DNA of 64,000 nucleotides. It comes from JAXLXE01 sp046328115. Its GTDB lineage: Bacteria > Chloroflexota > UBA6077 > JACCZL01. The position numbers were made by a program, and so were the translations under genes. The notes beneath the pieces are model-generated. The model was not told the DNA's origin and did no database searches. It was given only the letters and a program-made list of their open reading frames with translations. The DNA is taken from positions 620,001 through 684,000 of the forward strand of contig JAXLXE010000003.1 in the NCBI GenBank assembly GCA_046328115.1, in the 5' to 3' direction. Below, piece after piece: positions 31,840 through 40,192 of the stretch (position 1 is its first letter; each line of letters opens with the position of its first letter).

Positions 31840-32787
31840 ATGAGAGTCGTCGTCGCGGGTGGTGCAGGGCAGCTTGGCCGCGTCATCGTTCGAGCGCTAC
31901 GCGCAGATGGCAACGAGGTCACTGTGCTCTCCCGCCGGTCCGCGTCAAGCACCGATACCATCTGGTGGGACGGTCGCACGCTCGGCCCCTGGGCCGATGC
32001 GCTGGACGGCGCCGACGTGCTGATCAACCTGGCGGGACGGAGCGTCTCCTGCCGCTACACGAAACACAACCTGCGCGAGATGCTCGATTCTCGGGTGGAG
32101 TCAACCCGCGTCCTGGGCCAGGCGATCGCGCGGGTATGCCGGCCGCCGGCCGTCTGGCTCCAGGCCAGCACAGCCACCATCTACGCGCACACCTATGGCC
32201 CGCCCCACGACGAGGCCAGCGGCGTCATCGGCGGCGGCGAGCCGGACGTGCCGCGCTACTGGCAGACCAGCGTGGACATCGCACTCGCCTGGGAGCGTGA
32301 GCTCTACGCGGCGGAGGCACCCGCCACCCGCAAGGTGGCGCTTCGCACGGGGTTCGTGATGACGAACGAGCCAGACGGCGCGTTCCTCCTGTTGGCGAAG
32401 CTGGCGCGGTGGGGGCTGGGCGGGCCGATCGCCGGTGGGGAGCAGTTCGTCTCCTGGATCCACCAGGACGACTTCGTGAGCGCCCTCCGCTTCCTGATCG
32501 ACCGGAGCGACATCTCCGGCGTCGTCAACGTGGTCTCGCCCACGCCGCTCCCGCACGCAGATTTGATGGCGGGACTCCGCCAGGTGGTGGGTACGTGCTT
32601 TGGTATCCCGGCGTCGCGGGCATTGATGGAGGTGGCCGCATGGGTACACCGCACGGACTCCGAGCTGATCCTCAAGAGTCGGCGCGTGGCGCCGGCGCGA
32701 CTCAGCGAGGCCGGATTCCAGTTTGCGTTCCCGGTCTGGGCGGCCGCCGCGCGCGATCTCCTGGACCAGGGGCGACGCGCGGCCTGA
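31840..32787 (+). CDS. NAD-dependent epimerase family protein (TIGR01777/YfcH-like)
   Basis: A 315-residue extended short-chain dehydrogenase fold. The nucleotide-binding motif VVVAGGAGQLGRVIVRAL opens the protein; DVLINLAGRSVSCRY and the later TGFVMTNEPDGAFLLLAKLA and C-terminal DUF1731-like stretch (ASRALMEVAAWVHRTDSELI, KSRRVAPARL) fit the TIGR01777 group. The usual catalytic YxxxK is replaced: the corresponding segment reads YWQTSVDIALAWE, with no Lys four residues after Tyr, as in other TIGR01777 proteins, so epimerase activity is doubtful. ATG with GGAGG upstream. Divergent from and probably repressed by the TetR protein at 31048-31782. Confidence 0.83.
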   Translation: MRVVVAGGAGQLGRVIVRALRADGNEVTVLSRRSASSTDTIWWDGRTLGPWADALDGADVLINLAGRSVSCRYTKHNLREMLDSRVESTRVLGQAIARVCRPPAVWLQASTATIYAHTYGPPHDEASGVIGGGEPDVPRYWQTSVDIALAWERELYAAEAPATRKVALRTGFVMTNEPDGAFLLLAKLARWGLGGPIAGGEQFVSWIHQDDFVSALRFLIDRSDISGVVNVVSPTPLPHADLMAGLRQVVGTCFGIPASRALMEVAAWVHRTDSELILKSRRVAPARLSEAGFQFAFPVWAAAARDLLDQGRRAA

Positions 32788-32838
32788 CCCGGGCGGCTCA
32801 TCCCTTCGGCGGAGCCCAATCCTCGTACAGATTGTCCA

Positions 32839-32867
32839 TTGACATCCCCCGGTGACCGTGTGAGAAT
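32839..32867 (+). promoter_or_regulatory. Sigma70-type promoter of the peptide-type ABC importer
   Basis: A perfect -35 TTGACA (32839-32844), a 17-nt spacer and GAGAAT (32862-32867, 4/6). The binding-protein ATG at 32954 follows after an 80-nt leader and AGAGGTGAT. A constitutive, fairly strong promoter is implied. Confidence 0.6.
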
Positions 32868-32953
32868 GTCGCCACTTTCGGCCCTCGAAAGCGGGGAGGC
32901 GCGGTCCTGATGGGCCGCCCCGTGCCCCTGCCCATCAGTTAGAGGTGATATCC

Positions 32954-34684
32954 ATGCGTAAGCGAGTGTCATCGCTCCGCCTGGCGGCCGTGCTGTTCAC
33001 GTCCGCCTCGCTGGTGCTGACAGCCTGCGGCCAGCAGGCAGCACCGGCGAAGCCGGCTGAGCCGGCCAAGCCCGCCGCCGCGGCGCCCACGAGCGCGCCG
33101 GCGGCGCCCGCCAAGCCAGCGGAAGCCGCGAAGCCGGCCGAGGCGGCAAAGCCCGCCGAGGCTAAGCCCGCCGCGCCAGGGCCAGAGCCCAAGGCCAAGG
33201 TGGCACAGAGCGGCGTGGCAACGACGAAAGCGCCTGCCAACAAGCGCGATCTGGTCGTGGCGACATCCGCGGACGTGACGGACTTCGATCCCCACATGAG
33301 CACCGCGGTGAACAACATCACCGTCTCCTTTCAGATCTTTGACAACCTCACCACGCGCGATCCAGACCTCAAGCTCATCCCCCAGCTCGCCACCGAGTGG
33401 AAGTCCACCGGCGACCTGACGTGGGAGTTCAAGCTGCGGCCCGGCGTGAAGTTCCACAACGGCGACCCCTTCACCTCCAAGGACGTGAAGTTCTCCATCG
33501 AGCGCACCTACGACCCGAACGCCAAGACCCAGGTGGCGCCAAATTTCGGCACGGTGGACAAGATCGAGACGCCCAACGACACCACGGTGGTCTTCACCAC
33601 CAAGAAGCCAGACCCGCTCCTGCCCGCCCGGCTGGCCTTCTACGGTGGCCAGATCATCCCGGAGAAGTACTTCAAGGAAGTGGGCGCGGAGCAGTTCAAT
33701 CGCAAGCCGGTTGGCACGGGCGTGGTCAAGTTCAGTGAGTGGGTTAAGGACGACCGCCTGGTCCTGGAGGCCAACAAGGACTACTGGGGTGGCGCGCCAG
33801 ATTTCGACAAGATCACGTTCAAGCCGATCCCCGAGGCCGCGGCCCGCGTGGCCGCGCTGCTGGCGGGCGAGGCCGACATCATCACCAAGCTGCCCTCTGA
33901 CGCGGTCCAGCGCGTGGAGTCCAGCGAGAAGGCTAGGCCTGAGGGCGCGTTCTACGCGGGTCTCTACGTGCTTGCTGTGAACTCCAAGGCCCCGCCGCTA
34001 GACAACCCCAAGGTGAAGCAGGCGCTGTCTCTGGCCATCGATCGCGATGCGATCGTCAAGAGCCTCTGGCGCGGGCAGGGCATCGTTCCGAACGGGTTCA
34101 CCGCCAAGGGCGACAACGTGGGCTACGACGAGAAGCGGCCTGCCCTGGAGTTCAACCTGGACAAGGCGAAGGCCCTCCTGAAGGAGGCCGGCTACAACAA
34201 CGAGCCGATCGTCATCGAGAGCACCCAGGGCCAGCTTCAGAACGATCGCCAGATGTCCGAGGCGATCGTGGAGATGTGGAAGAAGGCCGGCATCAACGCC
34301 TCCATGGAGATCATCGAGGCCTCCGTGCGGGCGCAGAAGGTCACCCAGAAGACGTTCAAGGGCCTCTGGTGGTCAGACCCCACGTCCACTCTGCAGGACC
34401 CGGACGGCATGATGTATCGCCTGCTGGGCCCCGGCGGCTCCCAGGATTACTGGCGCGATCCGGAGGGCTGGGACAAGCTAGGCGATCAGGCCCGCTTCTC
34501 CCTGGACCAGAAGCTGCGCCATGAGAACTACATGAAGATGCAGGACATCATGCTCATCAACTTCCCGTGGGTGCCGATCGTCCAGCCGATAGAGAGCTAC
34601 GGCGTAGCGAAGTACCTGAATTGGCGGCCCAATCCCAACCAGTTGTTCCAGCTCAGGAAGGAAGTCCTGACCATCAATCGCTAG
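32954..34684 (+). CDS. ABC substrate-binding lipoprotein, peptide/opine/nickel family 5
   Basis: A 576-residue binding protein. The lipobox is LVLTAC (Cys25). Residues ~28-85 are an Ala/Lys/Pro-rich spacer with repeated AKPAE units. The family 5 core begins DLVVATSADVTDFDPHMSTA; the signature segment is LRPGVKFHNGDPFTSKDVKF with SIERTYDP. Characterised members bind di/oligopeptides, nickel, opines or glutathione; nothing here fixes the ligand. ATG at 32954 with AGAGGTGAT upstream. Two permeases follow, but no ATPase genes. A strong terminator separates it from the permeases, likely making the binding protein more abundant. Confidence 0.9.
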   Translation: MRKRVSSLRLAAVLFTSASLVLTACGQQAAPAKPAEPAKPAAAAPTSAPAAPAKPAEAAKPAEAAKPAEAKPAAPGPEPKAKVAQSGVATTKAPANKRDLVVATSADVTDFDPHMSTAVNNITVSFQIFDNLTTRDPDLKLIPQLATEWKSTGDLTWEFKLRPGVKFHNGDPFTSKDVKFSIERTYDPNAKTQVAPNFGTVDKIETPNDTTVVFTTKKPDPLLPARLAFYGGQIIPEKYFKEVGAEQFNRKPVGTGVVKFSEWVKDDRLVLEANKDYWGGAPDFDKITFKPIPEAAARVAALLAGEADIITKLPSDAVQRVESSEKARPEGAFYAGLYVLAVNSKAPPLDNPKVKQALSLAIDRDAIVKSLWRGQGIVPNGFTAKGDNVGYDEKRPALEFNLDKAKALLKEAGYNNEPIVIESTQGQLQNDRQMSEAIVEMWKKAGINASMEIIEASVRAQKVTQKTFKGLWWSDPTSTLQDPDGMMYRLLGPGGSQDYWRDPEGWDKLGDQARFSLDQKLRHENYMKMQDIMLINFPWVPIVQPIESYGVAKYLNWRPNPNQLFQLRKEVLTINR

Positions 34685-34701
34685 CCGACGCACGCATGCG
34701 G

Positions 34702-34743
34702 CCGCGGGGCTCTCACGCAACTGAGAGCCCCGCGGTTGTTTTC
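34702..34743 (+). terminator. Rho-independent terminator (attenuator) inside the importer operon
   Basis: CCGCGGGGCTCTC (34702-34714) pairs perfectly over 13 bp with GAGAGCCCCGCGG (34723-34735) around an 8-nt loop, followed by TTGTTTTC. It lies between the binding-protein stop and the first permease start, so most transcripts would end after the binding protein, a usual means of making it in excess over the membrane subunits. Confidence 0.9.
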
Positions 34744-34765
34744 AGGCTAGTCAGCCTAGAGGCAG

Positions 34766-35719
34766 ATGCAGCAGTTCCTCATCCGTAGAGTCCTCCGCGC
34801 CATCGTCGCCCTCTGGGGCATCAGCACGATCGTGTTCGTGGTGATGCGGCTGTCCGGCGATCCCGTGCCGCTGTTGCTGCCGCCGGATGCCTCCCAGGCA
34901 GACATTGCGCGGGTGCGGTCTCAGCTCGGGCTGGATCAACCTTTGTACGTGCAGTACGGGGCGTACTTCTCCACCCTGCTCCAGGGCGACACCGGCCGCT
35001 CCATCCACATGCGGCTGCCCGCCATGCAGGTGGCGGCTGAGCGTCTGCCGGCCACCGTTGAGCTGGCCATCAGCGCGTTCATCCTGGCGATAGCCGTGGC
35101 GGTGCCGGCCGGACTGATCTCCGCGGCAAGACGGAACTCGCTCTGGGACAACCTGGCCATGTCCGGCGCTTTGATCGGTCAATCCGCGCCCACGTTCTAC
35201 ATCGGCATCATGCTGATCCTGGTCTTCGGGTTGCAGCTTGGCTGGTTCCCCATCTCCGGGCGCGGCCAGGGAAGCTGGTCGGATCCCGGAGACTGGACCA
35301 CCATGCTGCGCCACATGGTGTTGCCCGCGGTCACCCTGGGGGCATTCGCCATGGCCAGCATCGCGCGGCTCACCCGCTCGGCGGTGCTGGAGATCATGCG
35401 GCAGGACTTCATCCGGACGGCGCGGGCGAAGGGACTGAACGAGCTAACCGTACTGCTGGGCCACAACTTCAAGAACGCGGCCATCCCCGTGATCACCATC
35501 ATCGGGCTCCAATTTGGCACGTTGCTGGGCGGCGCCGTGGTGACGGAGACGGTATTCTCCTGGCCCGGCATCGGCCGCCTGGCGATCCAGTCCATCTTCA
35601 ATCGGGACTACCCCGTTGTCCAGTCAGCGGTGCTGTTGGTGGCGTCATTCTTCGTGCTGATCAACTTCCTGGTGGATCTGGCCTACGGCTGGCTGGACCC
35701 GCGGATCAGGTACAGCTAG
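34766..35719 (+). CDS. Peptide-type ABC permease (DppB family)
   Basis: A 317-residue permease with six helices. It begins with FLIRRVLRAIVALWGISTIV and FVVMRLSGDP, the typical DppB start, and carries the long periplasmic loop SQLGLDQPLYVQYGAYFS. The coupling loop is DFIRTARAKGLNELTVLLGH, followed by GAVVTETVFSWPGIGRL and the end VDLAYGWLDPRIRYS. Forms the translocation pore with the DppC-type protein 3 nt downstream. The ATPase pair is not in this window. Confidence 0.9.
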   Translation: MQQFLIRRVLRAIVALWGISTIVFVVMRLSGDPVPLLLPPDASQADIARVRSQLGLDQPLYVQYGAYFSTLLQGDTGRSIHMRLPAMQVAAERLPATVELAISAFILAIAVAVPAGLISAARRNSLWDNLAMSGALIGQSAPTFYIGIMLILVFGLQLGWFPISGRGQGSWSDPGDWTTMLRHMVLPAVTLGAFAMASIARLTRSAVLEIMRQDFIRTARAKGLNELTVLLGHNFKNAAIPVITIIGLQFGTLLGGAVVTETVFSWPGIGRLAIQSIFNRDYPVVQSAVLLVASFFVLINFLVDLAYGWLDPRIRYS

Positions 35720-35722
35720 CGC

Positions 35723-36634
35723 ATGGCGGACGCGGTCCGGTCCGGCGCGGTGCTGGTGGCGCTCCCCTCTCGGCGACGGCGCAGCAAGCTCGCCTACCAG
35801 CTTCGGCGCATCCCGCCCATCGTCTGGGCCTGCGCGGCGATCATCGCCGGTATGGCCGTAGCCGCCCTTCTGGCGCCGGTAGTGGCCCCAAAGGATCCGT
35901 ACGAGCAGTCGCTTCTGAGCCGTCTCGCGCCGCCGGCGTGGCTGCAAGACGCGGAGGACGGGTTCTACCTGGGCACGGATGAATTTGGCCGGGACATCCT
36001 GTCCCGGCTGCTCTACGGCGCGCGGATCTCGCTGGCTATCGGGTTCCTGGGGGTGATCATCGGCGCGGTCTTCGGCAGCGTCATGGGGCTGGTGGCGGGA
36101 TATGTATCCGGTGTGGCGGACGAAGTGATCATGCTATTCGCGGATATGCAGCTTGCCTTTCCGTTCATCCTGCTGGCCATCGCCATCATCGCTGTCCTCG
36201 GACCCAGCCTGGTCAACCTGATCATCCTGGTGGGCATCAGCGGCTGGATGACCTACGCGCGGGTCTGCCGTGGGGTTGTGCTGACGCTTAAGGAGCGTGA
36301 GTTCGTCCAGGCCGTGCGCACGGTTGGCGGCGGCGATTTGCGGATCATGTTCCGCCACATCCTGCCCAATATTCTCTCGCCGATCATCGTTCTCGGGACG
36401 CTGGACCTGGCCAGGCTGATCATCCTGGAGTCCACATTGAGCTTTCTGGGCCTAGGCGTGCAGCCACCGAATCCGAGCTGGGGCGGCATGCTGGGTCAGG
36501 GGCGTGAGTACCTGGACACGGCCTGGTGGCTGGCCACGTTCCCGGGGCTCGCGATCATGCTGACCACGCTGGCGATCAGCCGCGGCGGCGACTGGCTGCG
36601 CGACGTGCTGGACCCAACGCTGCGCTCGGCCTGA
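35723..36634 (+). CDS. Peptide-type ABC permease (DppC family)
   Basis: A 303-residue permease. The N-terminus is cytoplasmic and basic (SRRRRSKLAYQLRRIPP) before the first helix; YLGTDEFGRDILSRLLYGAR is the DppC hallmark, then the coupling loop EREFVQAVRTVGGGDLRIMF and LESTLSFLGLGVQPPNPSWG near the end. Starts 3 nt after the DppB-type gene, so coupled. With the lipoprotein at 32954 it completes an importer missing only its ATPases, which are presumably supplied from another locus. Confidence 0.9.
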   Translation: MADAVRSGAVLVALPSRRRRSKLAYQLRRIPPIVWACAAIIAGMAVAALLAPVVAPKDPYEQSLLSRLAPPAWLQDAEDGFYLGTDEFGRDILSRLLYGARISLAIGFLGVIIGAVFGSVMGLVAGYVSGVADEVIMLFADMQLAFPFILLAIAIIAVLGPSLVNLIILVGISGWMTYARVCRGVVLTLKEREFVQAVRTVGGGDLRIMFRHILPNILSPIIVLGTLDLARLIILESTLSFLGLGVQPPNPSWGGMLGQGREYLDTAWWLATFPGLAIMLTTLAISRGGDWLRDVLDPTLRSA

Positions 36635-36655
36635 TCGGTCGCGATCCGCGATACT

Positions 36656-36715
36656 ATCTGTCAGGCGCCCATCTGTCAGGCGCCCATCTGTCAGGCGCCC
36701 ATCTGTCAGGCGCCC
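36656..36715. repeat. Four exact 15-bp tandem repeats (ATCTGTCAGGCGCCC)
   Basis: Four head-to-tail copies of ATCTGTCAGGCGCCC, identical over all 60 bp, lie 21 bp after the DppC-type stop and just before the SD of the small membrane protein gene. Perfect identity suggests recent slippage expansion. There are no spacers, so this is not a CRISPR array. Each unit contains GGCGCC, a 6-bp palindrome. Confidence 0.9.
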
Positions 36716-36731
36716 GTCCCAGGAGCCAGCC

Positions 36732-36920
36732 ACGGACCTCGCTACCACGTATCTCGCCGACCTCCCCGTCTGGGCGCGCCTACTCGTGGCGCTCCTTGCC
36801 GCGGCCGTGCTGATCATGCTCAACATGGGCTGGCTGCTCTCCGCAAAGGCAATGCTGGAACAGCGGCGGCGGCTCCGCGAGCGGGACACCCCGCCCACGG
36901 AGATCGGAGGCCCCCGCTAG
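36732..36920 (+). CDS. Small single-helix membrane protein, candidate ACG start
   Basis: From ACG at 36732 a 62-codon frame runs to TAG at 36918. The product has one hydrophobic helix, RLLVALLAAAVLIMLNMGWL, then a strongly basic stretch QRRRLRER and a polar end, so a single-pass protein with its C-terminus inside. An AGGAG (36721-36725) lies 6 nt before the ACG, perfect for a start, but the codon is not ATG/GTG/TTG. In the same frame the first GTG would start within the helix. Either an ACG start is used, or a former ATG has mutated, or the base is misread. It lies just downstream of the four 15-bp repeats and converges with the KimA-like gene. No family recognised. Confidence 0.45.
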   Translation, partial: TDLATTYLADLPVWARLLVALLAAAVLIMLNMGWLLSAKAMLEQRRRLRERDTPPTEIGGPR

Positions 36921-36951
36921 GCGAGGCCGGTTTTTCTACGTCACCCCGTTG

Positions 36952-39003
36952 TCACGTACGCGCCAGATGGTAAGGCACGCTGGCCACGATCACGCCGGGG
37001 TGAAACAGCAGGGCGGCTTTCAGCCTGAGCGCGGTCTGGTTGTGCAGCAGGTGCTCCCACCACCGGCCGGGCACCAGCTCTGGAAGCACTACGACCATCG
37101 TGTAGCCCGGGTGGGCTTCTCCCACGGAGTCCACGAACGCCAGGAGGGGGCTCGCCAGCGCTCTGTAGGGGGACTCAATGACGACGAGCTCCACGCCGGC
37201 GTGGGGCGATGCGTCCCAGGAGTCCCGGAAACCCTCAGCTTCCTCAGCACTGTCAGTCACATGTACCGCGGTGACCGGATGCTCGCCGGCCACCGCCTGC
37301 GCGAACGCCAACGCCTGGCGAGCGGGGACATCAAGCTGGGCCAGGGGCACGACGACCCAAGGGTGCACGCGCTCGGGCTCAATTGGCGTCTCCGGCCGCT
37401 CCGTACGCCGCATCCGCCCGTAATGCTCGTGGATGTACCACATGGTGACGACGAGCAACGGGATCAACAGCAACACCGTCCACGCACCGTGGCTGAATTT
37501 CGCGACGCCAACCACCACAGCGACAACCCCCGTGGCGATACCCCCAACGGCACTCGTGGGCACCCGCCACCACCACCCTCGGTCTGAGTCTCGCAACCTC
37601 CAGGAATGACGGACCATTCCCGCCTGACTGAGCGTGAACGCCACGAAGACGCCGACGGTGTAGAGCGGGATAAGGTTGGTCACGCTGCCCTCGAACGCCA
37701 CGATCAAGGACACGGCCACCGCGCCGAGCACCCCGATACCCCAGGAGAAGGCGAGACGATCGCCACGGAACGCGAAGCTGCGTGGCAAGAACCGATCGCG
37801 CGCGAGGATGCTGGCTAGCCGCGGGAAATCCGCGAACGCGGTGTTGGCAGCCAGAACCAGCAATAGCGCGGTCGATAGCTGGACGAGATAGTGATACGGG
37901 CTACCATCGCCCACGAGCGTGCGGGTGAGCTGGCTGATGACGGTCTCTTGCTCGGTGGGATCGGGGATGATGCTCAACTCCATAGCTAGAAAGCTCATGC
38001 CCAGGAAGATGGTGGCAAAGCTGGCGCCCATCAGGATCAGCACCGTCTGCGCGTGTCGGCTCTCAGGGGGGCGGAAGGCGGGGACGCCGTTCGACACAGC
38101 CTCGGTACCGGTGAGTGCGACGGACCCAGAAGCGAACGCGCGGAGCACGAGCAGGATGCCCAGTGTCTCGACCCCCTCGGACCGACGCCAGTCATCGGGC
38201 GCGACGTAGGCCGGTAGCCCGCCTGTCGCGTATTGCCAGAAACCAACCGCGAGCAACCCGAAGATTGAGAGCAGGTACACGTACGTGGGCGCGGTAAACA
38301 GTGCGCCGCTTTCACGGATCCCGCGGAGGTTGCCCACACAGAGGACGGCAACACAGCCCACGCCCACCAGCACCCGATATTCGAACATGCCAGGAAAGAC
38401 CGACGTGAGCGCCAGGACGCCAGCGGCGACGGACACGGACACTGTGAGCACGTAGTCGATCAGCAGCGCCGCGGCAGCGACGAGCCCAGCACCGGCGCCC
38501 AGGTTGTCACTAGCAACGATGTAAGAGCCACCTCCGCCCGGGTACGCGCGAATCGTCTGCTGGTAGCTGGTGACGACAATGGCCAGTACCACGATGATGC
38601 CCAGCGTGAGCGGGAGCGTCAGCGAGAGTGCGCCGATGCCCGCCAGCACCAGCACTCGCATGATCTCCTCCGTTGCGTAGGCGGAGGATGAGATGTTGTC
38701 TGAGGCGAAGACGGCGAGACCGGTGAAGACGCTGACACGCTCGTTGGGCTCTTCAGCGGTTCGCAGCGGGCGTCCGACAATGGAGCGTTTCACCCCATCG
38801 AGGGCGCGCACGATGCCAGCGCGCGGCCGGCTCGCATCATCGCGTGTGATCAGATAGCCGGATGAGACCCGCCGAAAGTCTCGACGCCGTTTGTAGCGGA
38901 GATACTGATCTCCCGGAAAGTGTCCCTGCATGACCTCGGCCCACGCCTCAGCGGCGACCGGCCGGCCGGACCGTTCGTTGGCACGGGCACTCTTTTCGTC
39001 CAT
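36952..39003 (-). CDS. KimA/YdaO-like potassium transporter (APC superfamily)
   Basis: A 683-residue protein: a cytoplasmic start, 12 membrane helices, then a ~150-residue cytoplasmic domain resembling a universal-stress-protein fold. The first helix region VFTGLAVFASDNISSSAYAT and AYPGGGGSYIVASDNLG are typical of KimA, a high-affinity K+/H+ symporter controlled by c-di-AMP in Bacillus. The start ATG at 39003 has GGGAG 6 nt upstream; an in-frame GTG at 39084 gives a longer non-conserved leader. A divergent KdpD/KdpE-like two-component system lies just upstream, strongly suggesting K+-responsive control. Amino-acid transport is the alternative role in this superfamily. No c-di-AMP riboswitch was recognised. 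Confidence 0.83.
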   Translation of the reverse strand: MDEKSARANERSGRPVAAEAWAEVMQGHFPGDQYLRYKRRRDFRRVSSGYLITRDDASRPRAGIVRALDGVKRSIVGRPLRTAEEPNERVSVFTGLAVFASDNISSSAYATEEIMRVLVLAGIGALSLTLPLTLGIIVVLAIVVTSYQQTIRAYPGGGGSYIVASDNLGAGAGLVAAAALLIDYVLTVSVSVAAGVLALTSVFPGMFEYRVLVGVGCVAVLCVGNLRGIRESGALFTAPTYVYLLSIFGLLAVGFWQYATGGLPAYVAPDDWRRSEGVETLGILLVLRAFASGSVALTGTEAVSNGVPAFRPPESRHAQTVLILMGASFATIFLGMSFLAMELSIIPDPTEQETVISQLTRTLVGDGSPYHYLVQLSTALLLVLAANTAFADFPRLASILARDRFLPRSFAFRGDRLAFSWGIGVLGAVAVSLIVAFEGSVTNLIPLYTVGVFVAFTLSQAGMVRHSWRLRDSDRGWWWRVPTSAVGGIATGVVAVVVGVAKFSHGAWTVLLLIPLLVVTMWYIHEHYGRMRRTERPETPIEPERVHPWVVVPLAQLDVPARQALAFAQAVAGEHPVTAVHVTDSAEEAEGFRDSWDASPHAGVELVVIESPYRALASPLLAFVDSVGEAHPGYTMVVVLPELVPGRWWEHLLHNQTALRLKAALLFHPGVIVASVPYHLART

Positions 39004-39089
39004 GGTCAGCTCCCAAGTGGTCCTCCCGGGCGAGAGAATGTGGGTGCCCGCGAGGTCCGTCACAGCTACGATGCTCCTCGGCACGTTTC

Positions 39090-39132
39090 GGAAGTGTTAG
39101 CGTGGGCACAACCCGCGTTAGGGAAGTGTTAG
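39090..39132. promoter_or_regulatory. Phased GTTAG-containing direct repeats between the K+ transporter and sensor genes
   Basis: GGAAGTGTTAG occurs at 39090-39100 and 39122-39132. The core GTTAG also occurs at 39117-39121, so cores start at 39096, 39117 and 39128: spacings of 21 and 11 bp, two and one helical turns. OmpR/KdpE-type regulators bind direct repeats with such phasing. The region is the shared promoter region of the divergent transporter and kinase genes. Confidence 0.55.
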
Positions 39133-39139
39133 GAGCGTC

Positions 39140-40192
39140 TTGAGCCGCACAACGGGATCTATCGGCTGGCGCTACGCGCTCGCGCTGGGTACCACCGCGC
39201 TGTGTCTGGGACTGGTTGGCGCGATCCAGGCGGCGGGGTTGGATCTTCCAACCGCGATCCTCCTGTATCTAGTTCCGGTTGTCCTGGCTGCCAGCCGTTG
39301 GGGGCGCGGACCGGCCGCGGCAGCCGCGGTCGCGGCCGTCACCGGCCACAACGTGGTTTTCGTGGAGCCGGTGGGAACGCTCACCGTGTCGCGTCTTGAC
39401 GACGGGTTGAGCCTCGCGCTGCTGCTCTTCACCGCGCTTGTCACCGGGCATCTTGCAGACTCGGCACGCCGCGGTGCCCTGGCCGAGCGTGAGGCAGCGG
39501 TTGTCAGGAGGTCTGACGAGCTCAAAACCGCACTCCTGCGAATCGTCTCCCACGAACTGCGCACGCCGCTTGCATCGATTAAGGCGAGCGCCTCGGGCCT
39601 GCGGCAGCCTGGCACACTGTTGCCAGACGCGGACCGCGCTGAGCTGCTCGCCGCGATTGAGGAGGACGCGGACCATCTGAATCGACTGGTGGGCAATCTG
39701 CTCGACGCATCGAGGATCGAGGCAGGCACGCTCCACCCCAAGGCGGGGCCTCAGGACGTGTCCGAGGCACTGCTCCACGCGCAGGGCCGCCTACGCGGCG
39801 TGCTCGACGGTCGCCGCGTGCTAATAAACGTCCCGGGCGATCTGCCGTTCGCCTCATGCGAGTACATGCACCTGGAGCAGGCGCTGGTGAACATCATCGA
39901 AAATGCGGCCCTCCACGCTGCCGCGCCGTCCGAGATCCGGATCGACGCGAGTGCTGACACGGCGTGGGTGTACGTGGACGTGCGCGATGACGGACCCGGA
40001 ATCGCCGCGGCCGATCGCGCGCGGATCTTCCGCGCCTTTGAGCGAGGCGCGACCACGGTGCGAGGCACCGGCCTCGGGCTGACGATTGCGCTCGGGCTGA
40101 TCGAAGCCAACGGCGGGCGCCTGACGGTCGAGAGCCCCCGCCGTGGCGCTTGGCTACGGATTGCGCTGCCGCGGTGGGCTGAAGAACGATGA
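39140..40192 (+). CDS. Reduced KdpD-like sensor histidine kinase
   Basis: A 350-residue kinase. Three to four membrane helices at the N-terminus (~10-105) correspond to the KdpD DUF4118 region, with the KdpD-like YLVPVVLAASRWGRGPAAA and NVVFVEPVGTLTV. The HisKA motif RIVSHELRTPLASIKA carries H138; ATPase boxes are VNIIENAALHA, VRDDGPGIA and GTGLGLTIALGLI. The large cytoplasmic KdpD and USP domains of E. coli KdpD are absent. TTG start at 39140. The response regulator starts inside its stop (ATGA). Likely senses K+ or turgor. Confidence 0.88.
   Translation: MSRTTGSIGWRYALALGTTALCLGLVGAIQAAGLDLPTAILLYLVPVVLAASRWGRGPAAAAAVAAVTGHNVVFVEPVGTLTVSRLDDGLSLALLLFTALVTGHLADSARRGALAEREAAVVRRSDELKTALLRIVSHELRTPLASIKASASGLRQPGTLLPDADRAELLAAIEEDADHLNRLVGNLLDASRIEAGTLHPKAGPQDVSEALLHAQGRLRGVLDGRRVLINVPGDLPFASCEYMHLEQALVNIIENAALHAAAPSEIRIDASADTAWVYVDVRDDGPGIAAADRARIFRAFERGATTVRGTGLGLTIALGLIEANGGRLTVESPRRGAWLRIALPRWAEER

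Noticed and set aside
36656..36715. CRISPR-like look of the 15-bp repeats
   Set aside because: Units abut directly with no spacers, and no cas genes are nearby; it is a minisatellite.
36526..36813. Plus-strand frame reading LSGAH repeats
   Set aside because: It arises from the 15-bp minisatellite and overlaps the DppC-type gene end; the membrane-protein frame in another phase is more protein-like.
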